Of a stretch of 35,788 nucleotides of DNA, positions 15,979 to 23,504 are shown in pieces. This DNA is from Modestobacter altitudinis. GTDB taxonomy: Bacteria > Actinomycetota > Actinomycetes > Mycobacteriales > Geodermatophilaceae. A model generated the notes under the pieces. It was not told where the DNA came from. It searched no databases and saw only the letters and a program-made list of their open reading frames with translations. Both the position numbers and the translations under genes were made by a program. Where the stretch lies: the NCBI RefSeq assembly GCF_005930475.1, contig NZ_SJEW01000050.1:1-35788 (forward strand), written 5' to 3'. Each line of letters begins with the position of its first letter. Within the stretch, counting starts at the first letter, position 1.

Positions 15979-17286
15979 TCACCCCTCCAGGATGGCCCAC
16001 CCGTGCGCAGCCAGCTCGACGGTGTCCCGGCGCACGGTCCCGGCGCCGGCGAGCACCGCACCGGCCCCGGGTGCCGGCAGCCGGGCCGGCTCGTCGGCCA
16101 GGTTCAGGGCCACGACCAGCCGCTCGCCGTCCGCGCTCGCGGCGTAGCTGAGCTGCCGGTTGTCCCGGTGCAGCGGCGTCGTCCGGGCCCGGTGCAGCCA
16201 GCGGTGCCGGCGGCGCAGGCCGATCAGCTGCTCGTGCAGCCGGTAGGTGGGCCAGCCGAACGGCGCGAGCCCGTCGGGGCCGTCCGGGAACGGCGGCCGG
16301 ACGGCGTCGTCCCCACCGGCCCGGTCCTCCTTGACCCCGGTGAAGGCCTGCTCGTCCCCGGCGTAGACCGACGGCGTGCCGCCGACGGTGAACAGCACGG
16401 CCAGCGCGTGCGGCAGGTGCCGGACGTCGGTGAGCCGGCTGGCGATCCGGGTGACGTCGTGGTTGCCGACGAAGGTCAGCGGCGCGAAGACCTCGCAGAA
16501 CCCGTCGTGCCGGCCCAGCGCGTGCGCCAGCTCGTGCAGGTTGCCGTCGTTGAGCGAGCTCCAGACCGCCTTCCACAGCTCGTACTGGGTGACCGCGTCC
16601 ATGCCGGACTCCCGGACGACCCGGGTGTAGTCGCCGTGGATCACCTCGCCGACCAGGTAGGCGTCGGGGTGCCGGGCCCGCACCCGGGACAGCACGGTGG
16701 CCCAGAACGAGGTCGGGACGGCGTAGGCGGCGTCCAGCCGCCAGCCGTCGGCGCCGCGGTCCAGCCACGCGGTCATCACCTCGGTGACCCAGTCCGCGAC
16801 GGCCGGCGCGGAGTGGTCCAGCGCCACCAGCTGGCCGTGGCCCTCGAAGGCGTCGTACTCCGGCTCGGCGTCGCGCCCGTGCGGCCAGCGCAGCCGGAAC
16901 CAGTCTGCTGTCGGCGCCGCCGGGCCCTGCTCCAGGACGGCGCGGAAGGCCGGGTGCTCCCGGCCCACGTGGTTGAACACGCCGTCCAACAGCACCCGCA
17001 GGCCACGGTCGTGGGCGGCGGCCACCAGGGCGTCGAAGTCGGCGTCGTCGCCCAGCCGCGGGTCGATCCGCGAGTGGTCGACGGTGTCGTAGCCGTGCGT
17101 GCTCGAGGCGAACACCGGCCCCAGTGCGAGCCCGTTGGCGCCGAGCTCGACGGCGTAGTCCAGCCAGGCGGTCAGCCGGTCCAGCCGGTGGGTGACCGCG
17201 CCGTCGGCCGGCGCCTCCCGCTCCGCGCCGACGAAGCCGAGCGGGTAGACGTGCCACCACACCGCGTCCTGCACCCAGTCCGGCAT
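15979..17286 (-). CDS. Alpha-amylase family (GH13) glycosidase
   Basis: The 435-residue protein has the four GH13 barrel regions: region I DGVFNHVG (His105), region II GWRLDAAYA with nucleophile Asp185, region III YLVGEVIHGD with acid/base Glu214, and region IV FVGNHD with Asp277. It begins PDWVQDAVWWHVYPLGF with no signal peptide or carbohydrate-binding module, so it acts in the cytosol on short alpha-glucans or alpha-glucosides. A C-terminal beta domain (RQLSYAASADGERLVVALNLAD) completes the fold. ATG 17286 follows AGAGGGG. The MFS gene just downstream may bring in the sugar. The exact specificity (amylase, glucosidase or trehalose-type) is not decided by these motifs. Confidence 0.9.
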   Translation of the reverse strand: MPDWVQDAVWWHVYPLGFVGAEREAPADGAVTHRLDRLTAWLDYAVELGANGLALGPVFASSTHGYDTVDHSRIDPRLGDDADFDALVAAAHDRGLRVLLDGVFNHVGREHPAFRAVLEQGPAAPTADWFRLRWPHGRDAEPEYDAFEGHGQLVALDHSAPAVADWVTEVMTAWLDRGADGWRLDAAYAVPTSFWATVLSRVRARHPDAYLVGEVIHGDYTRVVRESGMDAVTQYELWKAVWSSLNDGNLHELAHALGRHDGFCEVFAPLTFVGNHDVTRIASRLTDVRHLPHALAVLFTVGGTPSVYAGDEQAFTGVKEDRAGGDDAVRPPFPDGPDGLAPFGWPTYRLHEQLIGLRRRHRWLHRARTTPLHRDNRQLSYAASADGERLVVALNLADEPARLPAPGAGAVLAGAGTVRRDTVELAAHGWAILEG

Positions 17287-17416
17287 CGCCGTCCCCTCTC
17301 CCGGTGTCCGGCCCCTGACGCTACGGAGCCCGACCGCGCGTCCTCCGGGCGGGGACGACCGCTGGACGGAAGCCTCGGCCGGGGTCCGGAGCACGCCGCA
17401 ACTACCGTCGGAGGAC

Positions 17417-18850
17417 GTGAGCACCCCGGGCACCCCTGCGCCACCCGCCGCCCGCCCCGGCCTGGTGCCGGTGCTGGTCTACCTGGCGATGCTGGTCGCG
17501 ATCATCAGCAGCCTCGGTGCTCCGCTCATCCCGGCGATCGCGGCCGCCAACGACGTGTCGGTCACCAGCGCGCAGTGGGCGTTGACGGTCACCCTGGTCG
17601 TCGGCGCGGTCGCCACCCCGGTGATCGGCCGGCTCGGCGACGGCCGGCACCGCCGCACCGTGGTGCTCGTCGTCCTCGCCGTCGTCGGAGTCGGCAGCGT
17701 GCTGGCCGCGCTGCCGCTCGGCCTGGGCTGGTTGGTGGCGGGCCGGGGGCTGCAGGGCCTGGGCCTGGGGATCACCCCGCTGGCCATCGCGACCGCCCGC
17801 ACCGCCCTGGCCGGTGAGCGGTCCCGGTCGACGGTCGCGGCGCTGTCGGTCACCGTCGCCGCCGGGGTGGGGCTGGGGTACCCGCTCACGGGCGCGATCG
17901 CCGAGTTCGGCGGGGTGCACGCCGCGTTCTGGTTCGGCGCCGGTGCCAGCGCGCTGGCCATCGTCGCCGCGGCGCTGGTCTACCCGCGGTCGCCGGAGGT
18001 CCCCCCGCGCCGGCTGGACGTCGCCGGTGCGCTGCTGCTGGGCACCGGCCTGGCCTCCGGGCTGCTGGCGCTCGGCGAGGCGGAGACGTGGGGCTGGACC
18101 TCCCCGGCGGTCATCGGGCTCGCCGTCGTGGCCGTGGTGACCCTGGTCGGCTGGGCGGGGTGGCAACTGCGGGCGCCGGCGCCGCTGGTCGACCTGCGGC
18201 TGGCCCGCAGCCGCACTGCGGCCACCGCGCACGGCGCGGCGCTGCTGGTCGGGCTGGCCAACTACCTGCTGCTGTCCTCGGTGCCGCGGCTCGCCCAGAC
18301 CCCGGAGTCCACCGGCTACGGGTTCGGGACCTCGATCGTCGTCGCGGGGCTCGTCCTGCTGCCGTTCTCCGCCGCCAGCTTTCTGGCCAGCCGGCTCGCC
18401 CGGACGCTGGAGCGCGCCGTCGGGAAGCGCTGGGTGCTCCCGGCCGGTGCGGTGCTGCTCGGCGTCGGTGAGGTGCTGTTCGCCTTCGTCCGCACCGACC
18501 TGTGGCAGGTGTTCGCCGCCATGGCCGTCGCCGGGCTCGGGGTGGGCACGGTGTTCGCGGCCCTGCCCGGGCTGATCGTCTCCGCCGTCCCGGCCGGCGA
18601 GACCGGCAGCGCGATGAGCCTCAACCAGGTGCTCCGCTACATCGGGTTCGCCGTCGGCAGCGCGCTGAGCGCGACGGTGCTGGAGGCCGCGACCGACCGC
18701 GGGGCGGAGTGGCCGGACACCTCCGGCTACGCCGCCATCGGGCTGATCGGACTCGGCGCGTGCGTCGTGCTGGCCCTGCTCACCGCGGCACTGCCTGCCG
18801 GTGCCCGTCCTGCGCCCGCCCCGGCACCCGCTGCGGCCCCGGCCCGCTGA
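17417..18850 (+). CDS. MFS transporter (DHA2/EmrB-like)
   Basis: The 477-residue protein has about 14 hydrophobic segments, as in the drug:H+ antiporter-2 branch. The TM2-3 loop is IGRLGDGRHRRTVVL, TM4 has LVAGRGLQGLGLGITPLAIATAR and TM5 holds the antiporter-type motif AAGVGLGYPLTGAIAE. A second-half loop runs near LVSAVPAGETGSAMSLNQVLRYIG. These features suggest export of small molecules or drugs, with the substrate unknown. The tail is a low-complexity Ala-Pro run. GTG 17417 is used; TACCGT (17403-17408) lies 8 bases upstream and GGAGG lies within the spacer, so either leaderless or very short-leader initiation is possible. It is divergent from the glycosidase. Confidence 0.88.
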   Translation: MSTPGTPAPPAARPGLVPVLVYLAMLVAIISSLGAPLIPAIAAANDVSVTSAQWALTVTLVVGAVATPVIGRLGDGRHRRTVVLVVLAVVGVGSVLAALPLGLGWLVAGRGLQGLGLGITPLAIATARTALAGERSRSTVAALSVTVAAGVGLGYPLTGAIAEFGGVHAAFWFGAGASALAIVAAALVYPRSPEVPPRRLDVAGALLLGTGLASGLLALGEAETWGWTSPAVIGLAVVAVVTLVGWAGWQLRAPAPLVDLRLARSRTAATAHGAALLVGLANYLLLSSVPRLAQTPESTGYGFGTSIVVAGLVLLPFSAASFLASRLARTLERAVGKRWVLPAGAVLLGVGEVLFAFVRTDLWQVFAAMAVAGLGVGTVFAALPGLIVSAVPAGETGSAMSLNQVLRYIGFAVGSALSATVLEAATDRGAEWPDTSGYAAIGLIGLGACVVLALLTAALPAGARPAPAPAPAAAPAR

Positions 18851-18859
18851 GCGGACCGC

Positions 18860-19249
18860 TCAGACCTCCAGCAGCGCGGACATCTCCGGCAGGTCGAAGA
18901 ACTGCGCGGTCGCACGGGCGCTGGGCCGGCCGGCGTCGGGGTCCGCGCCGGCGGCGACCAGGGTGCGCACCGAGTCCGCCGACTGCTTGAAGACCGCCGC
19001 CGCCAGCGGGCTCTGGCCCCGGTCGTTGATCCGCGAGTGGTCCGCGCCGCGGGCGAGCAACGCCGCGACGGTGTCCGCGTGGCCGTGGTAGGCGGCCAGG
19101 ATCAGCAGGGTGTCGCCCTTGTCGTTGGTCAGGTTCGCCGGCACCCCGGCGTCGAGGTAGGCGGTCAGCTGCTCGGTGTCGCCGCCCCGCGCGAGGTCGA
19201 AGACCTGGGCGGCCAGCGCGATGACGCCGGGGTCGATCGGTTCGCTCAC
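18860..19249 (-). CDS. Ankyrin repeat protein
   Basis: The 129-residue protein consists almost wholly of ankyrin repeats. The recognisable units are LTAYLDAGVPANLTNDKGDTLLILAAYHGHADTV, then a second repeat with LLARGADHSRINDRGQSPLAAAVFKQSADSV, then LVAAGADPDAGRPSARATAQFF, preceded by a capping helix. It is soluble and likely mediates protein-protein contact; no partner is evident. GTG 19249 is set by TAGGCT (rc of 19257-19262) 7 bases upstream, a leaderless-type arrangement. It lies just downstream of a dienelactone-hydrolase-like gene on the same strand. In many bacteria small ankyrin proteins sit beside catalases; here the catalase is 11 kb away. Confidence 0.88.
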   Translation of the reverse strand: MSEPIDPGVIALAAQVFDLARGGDTEQLTAYLDAGVPANLTNDKGDTLLILAAYHGHADTVAALLARGADHSRINDRGQSPLAAAVFKQSADSVRTLVAAGADPDAGRPSARATAQFFDLPEMSALLEV

Positions 19250-19272
19250 GGTGCCGAGCCTAGGCAGCTGGG

Positions 19273-20025
19273 TCAGCGCGCGGCGACCCGGTCGGCGAGG
19301 GCGAGCACGTGCCGCCAGGCGTCCTGGCAGGCGTCGGCCCACTCCCCGAAGGCGCGGTCGAAGAAGGAGTGCGGCGCCCCCTCGTAGACCACGTCGTCCA
19401 CGTCGGCGCCGGCCGCCCGCATCGTCTCGGCGAGCCGGCGCTGGTCCTCGACGGGGGTCGCGGAGTCGGCACCGGCGATGATCATCACGACCGGCCGCCG
19501 GGCGGCGGCGGCCGCCTCCCCCACCATCTCGGGCTTGCCGTAGAAGCCCGCGCTGCCGGCCAGGTCCAGCTCGCCGGCGGACTGCCGCCAGGCGTGGCTG
19601 CCACCGAAGCAGAAGCCGACGGTGATGACCGGGAGGGTGGGCTCGGTGCGGCTGCGGAGGTACTCGATGCCCGCGGCGGTGTCCGCGTCCACCCCGGCCG
19701 GCGTGGTCTGCGGGATGTGGCTCCGCCAGTCGAAGTCCTCGCCGCGGGTGCCGCCCTCGGCCACGCCCGCCGTGCGCCCGAACCAGTCGATCGCGACCGC
19801 GGGGAGACCGGCCTCGGCGAACCGCTCCGCCAGCGCCACGTAGTACGGGTGCAGGCCGCGGATGTCGGGGAGGATCACCACGCCCGCCCGGGGCGGACCG
19901 GCGGGGGCGGCGTAGGCGGCGGAGAAGTCGGTGCCGTCCGCGGCGGTGAGCGTGAGGGAACCCCGCTCGCCGACGTCCCCGGAGCGGGGCGGTGCAGGCG
20001 GGCGGCTGTCGTGGTCGTGGCACAT
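19273..20025 (-). CDS. Dienelactone hydrolase family protein
   Basis: The 250-residue enzyme has the DLH fold and a Cys-based triad: Cys139 in VGFCFGGSHAW, Asp187 in IIAGADSATP and His219 in EGAPHSFFD. VVILPDIRGLHPYYVALAERFAEAG near residue 49 is the family's oxyanion-strand region. Dienelactone hydrolases open lactone rings in chloroaromatic breakdown, but stand-alone actinobacterial members without catechol genes have unknown substrates. The first residues, MCHDHDS, carry Cys and His and may bind metal. The ATG at 20025 is preceded by TAGAAC 7 bases upstream and no ribosome-binding site. It is followed on the same strand by the ankyrin gene. Confidence 0.88.
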   Translation of the reverse strand: MCHDHDSRPPAPPRSGDVGERGSLTLTAADGTDFSAAYAAPAGPPRAGVVILPDIRGLHPYYVALAERFAEAGLPAVAIDWFGRTAGVAEGGTRGEDFDWRSHIPQTTPAGVDADTAAGIEYLRSRTEPTLPVITVGFCFGGSHAWRQSAGELDLAGSAGFYGKPEMVGEAAAAARRPVVMIIAGADSATPVEDQRRLAETMRAAGADVDDVVYEGAPHSFFDRAFGEWADACQDAWRHVLALADRVAAR

Positions 20026-20069
20026 GCCCCGAGTTCTACCTGCGCGCCGGCCGCGCCGCCCGCCCGGGG

Positions 20070-20618
20070 TCACGCGTCGGCGGTGCCCGCCAGCACGCCG
20101 GGGTCGCCACCGAACACCGACGCGGCTACCTCGCGGCGGGCGTCGGTCAGCCAGCGGTACTGCCGGTTCGCCTGCTCGATCAGCGAGTCGAACAGCACCG
20201 GGTCGATCCGCGGGTCCACCTCGGCGGCGATCCGCAGCGTCTCGAAGCCGCTGCGCTTGCCTCGGACGGCGGAGGCCAGGAACTCGAACTCGACCAGCGA
20301 GCTGAGCGGCGAGCGGCTGAGCAGGTGCCCGTTGAGCTTGAGCCGGCTGGCCTTCTCCGCGACCCACACGGCCACCTGCTTGTACTGCCGCACCGGCAGG
20401 CCCAGCGCCTTCGTGGCGGCGATCAGGTCGCTCTTCTCCTGACGCAGCTCGTCCAGCAGCTGGCGCAGCCCGTCCTCGTGGGCGCTCCCCCGGTGGGCGC
20501 CGATCATCCGGGTGACCAGCTCGATGCCGCCCGCCGCCGAGGCGATGTGGTCGTTGCAGTAGACGGCGAGCAGCTCGGGACGGGCGACGGCGCCGGTGGG
20601 CGCCGGGGTGTCGGACAC
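20070..20618 (-). CDS. Conserved hypothetical, all-helical protein
   Basis: The 182-residue protein is rich in long amphipathic helices (residues 14-45, 50-72, 78-98, 103-125 and 140-168) with no membrane segment or signal. The first helix (LLAVYCNDHIASAAGGIELVTRM) and the EFEFLASAVRGKRSGFETL stretch give it a ferritin-like or four-helix-bundle look, but a full set of metal ligands is not visible and I do not assign a family. The GTG start at 20618 has a clear GGAG site (CGAGGAGAAC upstream), unlike many leaderless neighbours. It could be monocistronic between the small membrane protein gene and the DLH gene. Confidence 0.75.
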   Translation of the reverse strand: MSDTPAPTGAVARPELLAVYCNDHIASAAGGIELVTRMIGAHRGSAHEDGLRQLLDELRQEKSDLIAATKALGLPVRQYKQVAVWVAEKASRLKLNGHLLSRSPLSSLVEFEFLASAVRGKRSGFETLRIAAEVDPRIDPVLFDSLIEQANRQYRWLTDARREVAASVFGGDPGVLAGTADA

Positions 20619-20695
20619 GGGTTCTCCTCGCAGCAGGGTGCCGGGTCGGCGTGCTCATCCTGCCCGGTGATCACCCCGGCGGCACCCGCGCCCGG

Positions 20696-20911
20696 TCAGC
20701 GGCGGTTGCGACGGCTCCAGCTGCTCCAGGAGTTGTCGCTGCTGAACGGGCTGGTCACCTCGGCGTCGCGCCGGGACTCCCGGACGTCCCGCCAGACGTC
20801 GCCGGAGTGCAGCACCCGGGAGCCACGGCGGCGGACCGCGCGGTCCATCAGCCAGGCGACCAGCAGCAGCGAGAGCACGGCTGCGAGCGCGACGAGCCAG
20901 AACCAGACCAT
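20696..20911 (-). CDS. Small single-pass membrane protein
   Basis: The 71-residue protein begins MVWFWLVALAAVLSLLLVAW, one membrane helix at the very N-terminus. A short Arg-rich cytoplasmic linker (DRAVRRRGSRV) and a charged C-terminal tail with repeated Ser/Trp and Arg (SSWSRRNRR) follow. An in-frame longer start at 20947 would add 12 unlikely residues, so ATG 20911 is used. It is divergent from the HTH-MurA gene, with about 75 bp between them, so control elements may be shared. The function is unknown; topology suggests an N-out, C-in anchor. Confidence 0.65.
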   Translation of the reverse strand: MVWFWLVALAAVLSLLLVAWLMDRAVRRRGSRVLHSGDVWRDVRESRRDAEVTSPFSSDNSWSSWSRRNRR

Positions 20912-20956
20912 GCTGCATGGTGGCCCGCCGACACGGTGCAGCACCACACCGTCCGC

Positions 20957-20985
20957 ATCTCATCTGTGAGATACGGTGCGCGCTG
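20957..20985 (+). promoter_or_regulatory. Operator dyad over leaderless promoter of the HTH-MurA gene
   Basis: ATCTCA-TCTG-TGAGAT (20957-20972) is a perfect 6-bp inverted repeat with a 4-base spacer. Its right arm runs into TACGGT (20972-20977), a -10-like hexamer 8 bases before the ATG at 20986. There is no ribosome-binding site, so the transcript is probably leaderless. An XRE protein bound to the dyad would block the promoter; the gene it drives begins with an XRE HTH, so autoregulation is the simplest reading. Confidence 0.55.
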
Positions 20986-22524
20986 ATGACGCTCACCGAG
21001 GACACCACCAGCCAGTCGCTCCGTCAGATCGGCGCCCTGGTCCGCGACGCCCGCCGGCACCACGGCCTCACCCAGTCCCAGCTCGCCGACCGGCTGGGCA
21101 CCAGCCAGAGCGCGATCGCCCGGATCGAGCAGGGCAACCAGAACCTGACGCTGGAGCTGCTGGGCCGGTTGTCGGCAGCGCTGGAGAGCGAGCTGATCAC
21201 CGTCGGCCGCCCGGGCCCCACCCACCTGCGGGTCAGCGGCGGCACCCCGCTGCACGGCAGCGTGACGGTGAAGTCGTCGAAGAACGCCGCGGTGGCCCTG
21301 CTCTGCGCCTCGCTGCTCAACCGCGGCCGGACGACGCTGCGCAACGTGTCCCGGATCGTCGAGGTGGACCGGATCCTCGCCGTGCTGACCTCGATCGGCG
21401 TCCAGGCCACCTGGGACGCGACCGGCCGGGACCTGACGATCGTCGTCCCGGAGCAGCTGGACCTGTCCGCGATCGACGCCGACGCGGCCCGCCGGACCCG
21501 CAGCATCATCATGTTCCTCGGTCCGCTGCTGCACCGGGCCGAGGAGTTCGAGCTGCCCTACGCCGGCGGCTGCGACCTGGGCACCCGCACCATCGAGCCG
21601 CACATGATCGCCCTGCGGCCGTTCGGCCTGTCGGTGGAAGCCCGGGCCGGGGAGTACCACGCCACCGTGCGCCGACCGGAGTCCCGGGACCGCACCATCG
21701 TGCTGACCGAGCGCGGCGACACCGTCACCGAGAACGCCCTGCTGGGCGCCGCCCGGCACGACGGCACCACCACCATCCGCAACGCCAGCCCGAACTACAT
21801 GGTCCAGGACCTCTGCCTGTACCTGGAGCTGCTCGGCGTGCGCATCGAGGGCTTCGGGACGACGACGCTGCGGGTCACCGGGCAGCCGGTGCTCGACGCC
21901 GACGTCGACTACCCGCTGAGCGAGGACCCGGTCGAGGCGATGAGCCTGCTGACCGCGGGCATCGTCACCGGCTCGGAGCTGACCGTGTGCCGCGCGCCGA
22001 TCGAGTTCCTGGAGATCGAGCTGGCGATCCTGGCTGAGATGGGGCTGCAGTTCGACCTCTCACCGGAGTACGCCGCCGACAACGGGCGCACCCGGCTGGT
22101 CGACGTCACCATCCACCCCTCGCAGCTGCGGGCGCCCATCGACAAGGTGCACCCGATGCCCTTCCCGGGGCTCAACATCGACAACCTGCCGTTCTTCGCG
22201 GTCATCGCCGCCACCGCGACCGGCGAGACGGTGATCCACGACTGGGTCTACGACAACCGGGCGATCCACCTGTCCGACCTGACCCGGCTGGGCGCCGACG
22301 TCCGGCTGCTCGACCCGCACCGGGTGCTGGTCTCCGGGCCGACCCGCTGGTCGGCCGCGGAGATCGTCTGCCCGCCCGCGCTGCGTCCGGCGGTGTGCAT
22401 CCTGCTGGCGATGCTGGCGGCCAAGGGCACGTCGGTGCTGCGCAACGTGGACATCATCGCCCGCGGCTACGAGCAGCTCTACGAGCGCCTGGTCGAGATG
22501 GGCGCCCAGATCGAGGTCTTCTGA
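20986..22524 (+). CDS. XRE HTH domain fused to MurA-like enolpyruvyl transferase
   Basis: The 512-residue protein joins an XRE-type helix-turn-helix (residues ~12-67, with LTQSQLADRLGTSQSAIARIEQGNQ) to a complete UDP-GlcNAc enolpyruvyl-transferase (MurA/EPT) fold (residues ~80-512). Compared from memory with E. coli MurA, the catalytic elements are kept: Lys99-Asn100 (SSKNAA), Cys196 and Arg201 (GGCDLGTR), Asp399 after a 3-residue insertion (FPGLNID) and Arg493 (ARGYE). Several acceptor-site segments differ, including the S-V-G loop and the DRIETG region (here EDPVEA), so another acceptor sugar is possible. No other mur genes are nearby, so this is not the housekeeping murA locus. Self-regulation through its upstream dyad is likely. 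Confidence 0.88.
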   Translation: MTLTEDTTSQSLRQIGALVRDARRHHGLTQSQLADRLGTSQSAIARIEQGNQNLTLELLGRLSAALESELITVGRPGPTHLRVSGGTPLHGSVTVKSSKNAAVALLCASLLNRGRTTLRNVSRIVEVDRILAVLTSIGVQATWDATGRDLTIVVPEQLDLSAIDADAARRTRSIIMFLGPLLHRAEEFELPYAGGCDLGTRTIEPHMIALRPFGLSVEARAGEYHATVRRPESRDRTIVLTERGDTVTENALLGAARHDGTTTIRNASPNYMVQDLCLYLELLGVRIEGFGTTTLRVTGQPVLDADVDYPLSEDPVEAMSLLTAGIVTGSELTVCRAPIEFLEIELAILAEMGLQFDLSPEYAADNGRTRLVDVTIHPSQLRAPIDKVHPMPFPGLNIDNLPFFAVIAATATGETVIHDWVYDNRAIHLSDLTRLGADVRLLDPHRVLVSGPTRWSAAEIVCPPALRPAVCILLAMLAAKGTSVLRNVDIIARGYEQLYERLVEMGAQIEVF

Positions 22525-22561
22525 CCCCCTTGGGGGGCCATGTTGGCCAACATGGCCCTCC
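22524..22561 (+). terminator. 3'-end palindrome element, copy 1
   Basis: Right after the TGA of the HTH-MurA gene comes CCCCCTTGGGG and then a perfect 22-bp palindrome at 22536-22557: GGCCATGTTGG followed by its reverse complement. It sits between two convergent genes and can form a long hairpin on either strand, so it is probably a bidirectional terminator without a U-tract. A second copy lies at 23470-23504 in the opposite orientation, also right after a stop codon. Confidence 0.65.
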
Positions 22562-22562
22562 G

Positions 22563-23417
22563 TCAGCGGGGGAGGGCCGCGCGGACGCGGGCGACGACGC
22601 CGTCCAGGTCGCGGAGATCGGCGGCGCTGAGCCTGATCACCCGCCAGCCCGCTGCCTCCAGCCGGGCGATCCGGGCGTCGTCCCGGGCGATCTGCACACC
22701 GTCGAAGTGATGAGCACCCTCGTACTCGACCAGCACCTTTCCCTCGGGGAACGCGAGGTCCGCCCGGCCGAGGAGGACACCCGCGGCCCAGACCTCGAAC
22801 TGGGGCACCGGGGTCAGCCCGCTCATCACCAGAGCGACGCGGACCCGGGACTCCGGCGCCGACTCTGCACGCGGGTCGACCAAGGCCACAGCTCGACGGA
22901 CCCGGACGACGCCCTTGCGACCGCGTCCGGCCGCGGGCAACGCCGCCAGCTCATCGACGCCCACGCTGCCACTGCGCGCCATGGCATCGAGGGCAGCGAC
23001 CGCGGTGCCGAGCGGTTCCCACGCCGCGCCGTCCCAGGCCGTCCGGAGCGGTGAGGTCACCGGGACGCCGTCATGCCACTCGACCTCCTCCGGCCGCAGT
23101 TCCGCCTGGTGCACCCGTACCTCACGCGGGCCCTTCCAGAGGACCGACGGCGGGCGGACGACGGTGACCGGGTCGTGAGCAGCCGCGAACGGCGCACCGT
23201 GCCACGCGGCGGCCGAGTGACCGGCGATCGCGGTGCCGACCGGGAGCAGCAAGGCCACGGCTGAGCACCGCAGTCGGTGGTCGAACTCCAGGCCGGGATC
23301 CGCGTAGACCCCGTGCACCAGGCGCCGACAGCTGAGCTCGCGCAGTTGCTTGCGGGTGACGACTCCCTCAGCGATCGCGTGACTCCCGATGAACACGCCG
23401 GTCAGGTGGTTGCGCAC
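22563..23417 (-). CDS. DUF559 domain protein with AbiEi-like N-terminus
   Basis: The ~284-residue protein has an N-terminal winged-helix part like AbiEi antitoxins (LTGVFIGSHAIAEGVVTRKQLRELSCRRLVHGVYADPG). The C-terminal DUF559 domain is a Vsr/PD-(D/E)XK-like fold: ADLAFPEGKVLVEYEGAHHF carries the acidic and His positions, then ARLEAAGWRVIRLSAADLRD. Such proteins are abundant, often multicopy, in actinobacteria. A role in DNA binding or cleavage is inferred from the fold only, and no toxin partner is adjacent. The frame is open up to an ATG at 23489, but that ATG lies inside the palindrome, so GTG 23417, which gives the family-like N-terminus, is chosen. Confidence 0.8.
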   Translation of the reverse strand: MRNHLTGVFIGSHAIAEGVVTRKQLRELSCRRLVHGVYADPGLEFDHRLRCSAVALLLPVGTAIAGHSAAAWHGAPFAAAHDPVTVVRPPSVLWKGPREVRVHQAELRPEEVEWHDGVPVTSPLRTAWDGAAWEPLGTAVAALDAMARSGSVGVDELAALPAAGRGRKGVVRVRRAVALVDPRAESAPESRVRVALVMSGLTPVPQFEVWAAGVLLGRADLAFPEGKVLVEYEGAHHFDGVQIARDDARIARLEAAGWRVIRLSAADLRDLDGVVARVRAALPR

Positions 23418-23469
23418 CTGCCGGAGCGTGCCGAGTCGGCCGAGTCCTCGTCCTCGCCGTCCACAGGTG

Positions 23470-23504
23470 GGGGCCATGTTGGCCAACATGGCCCCTGGGG
23501 GTCA
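23470..23504 (-). terminator. 3'-end palindrome element, copy 2
   Basis: A perfect 26-bp palindrome (23470-23495) contains the same 22-bp core as at 22536-22557. Read on the minus strand it follows the TGA of the upstream membrane-protein gene, then CCCCC, then the palindrome: the same order of parts as in copy 1. It separates that gene from the DUF559 gene on the same strand, fitting a terminator role. It contains spurious ATGs in both directions. Confidence 0.65.

Noticed and set aside
20070-20618. Assignment as a ferritin or bacterioferritin
   Set aside because: The protein is helical, but the ExxH and paired Glu ligand pattern of a di-iron site is not visible, so only a hypothetical label is justified.
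20986-22524. The housekeeping murA gene
   Set aside because: The extra HTH domain, altered acceptor-site segments, the dyad-controlled promoter and absence of cell-wall genes nearby argue against it.
22563-23489. An AbiE-type toxin-antitoxin or abortive-infection system around the DUF559 protein
   Set aside because: Only the AbiEi-like N-terminal fold is present. There is no AbiEii nucleotidyltransferase partner, and the neighbours are unrelated genes.
23418-23489. ATG 23489 as the start of the DUF559 gene
   Set aside because: It lies within the terminator-like palindrome, whose symmetry creates ATG on both strands. The family-like N-terminus begins near GTG 23417.
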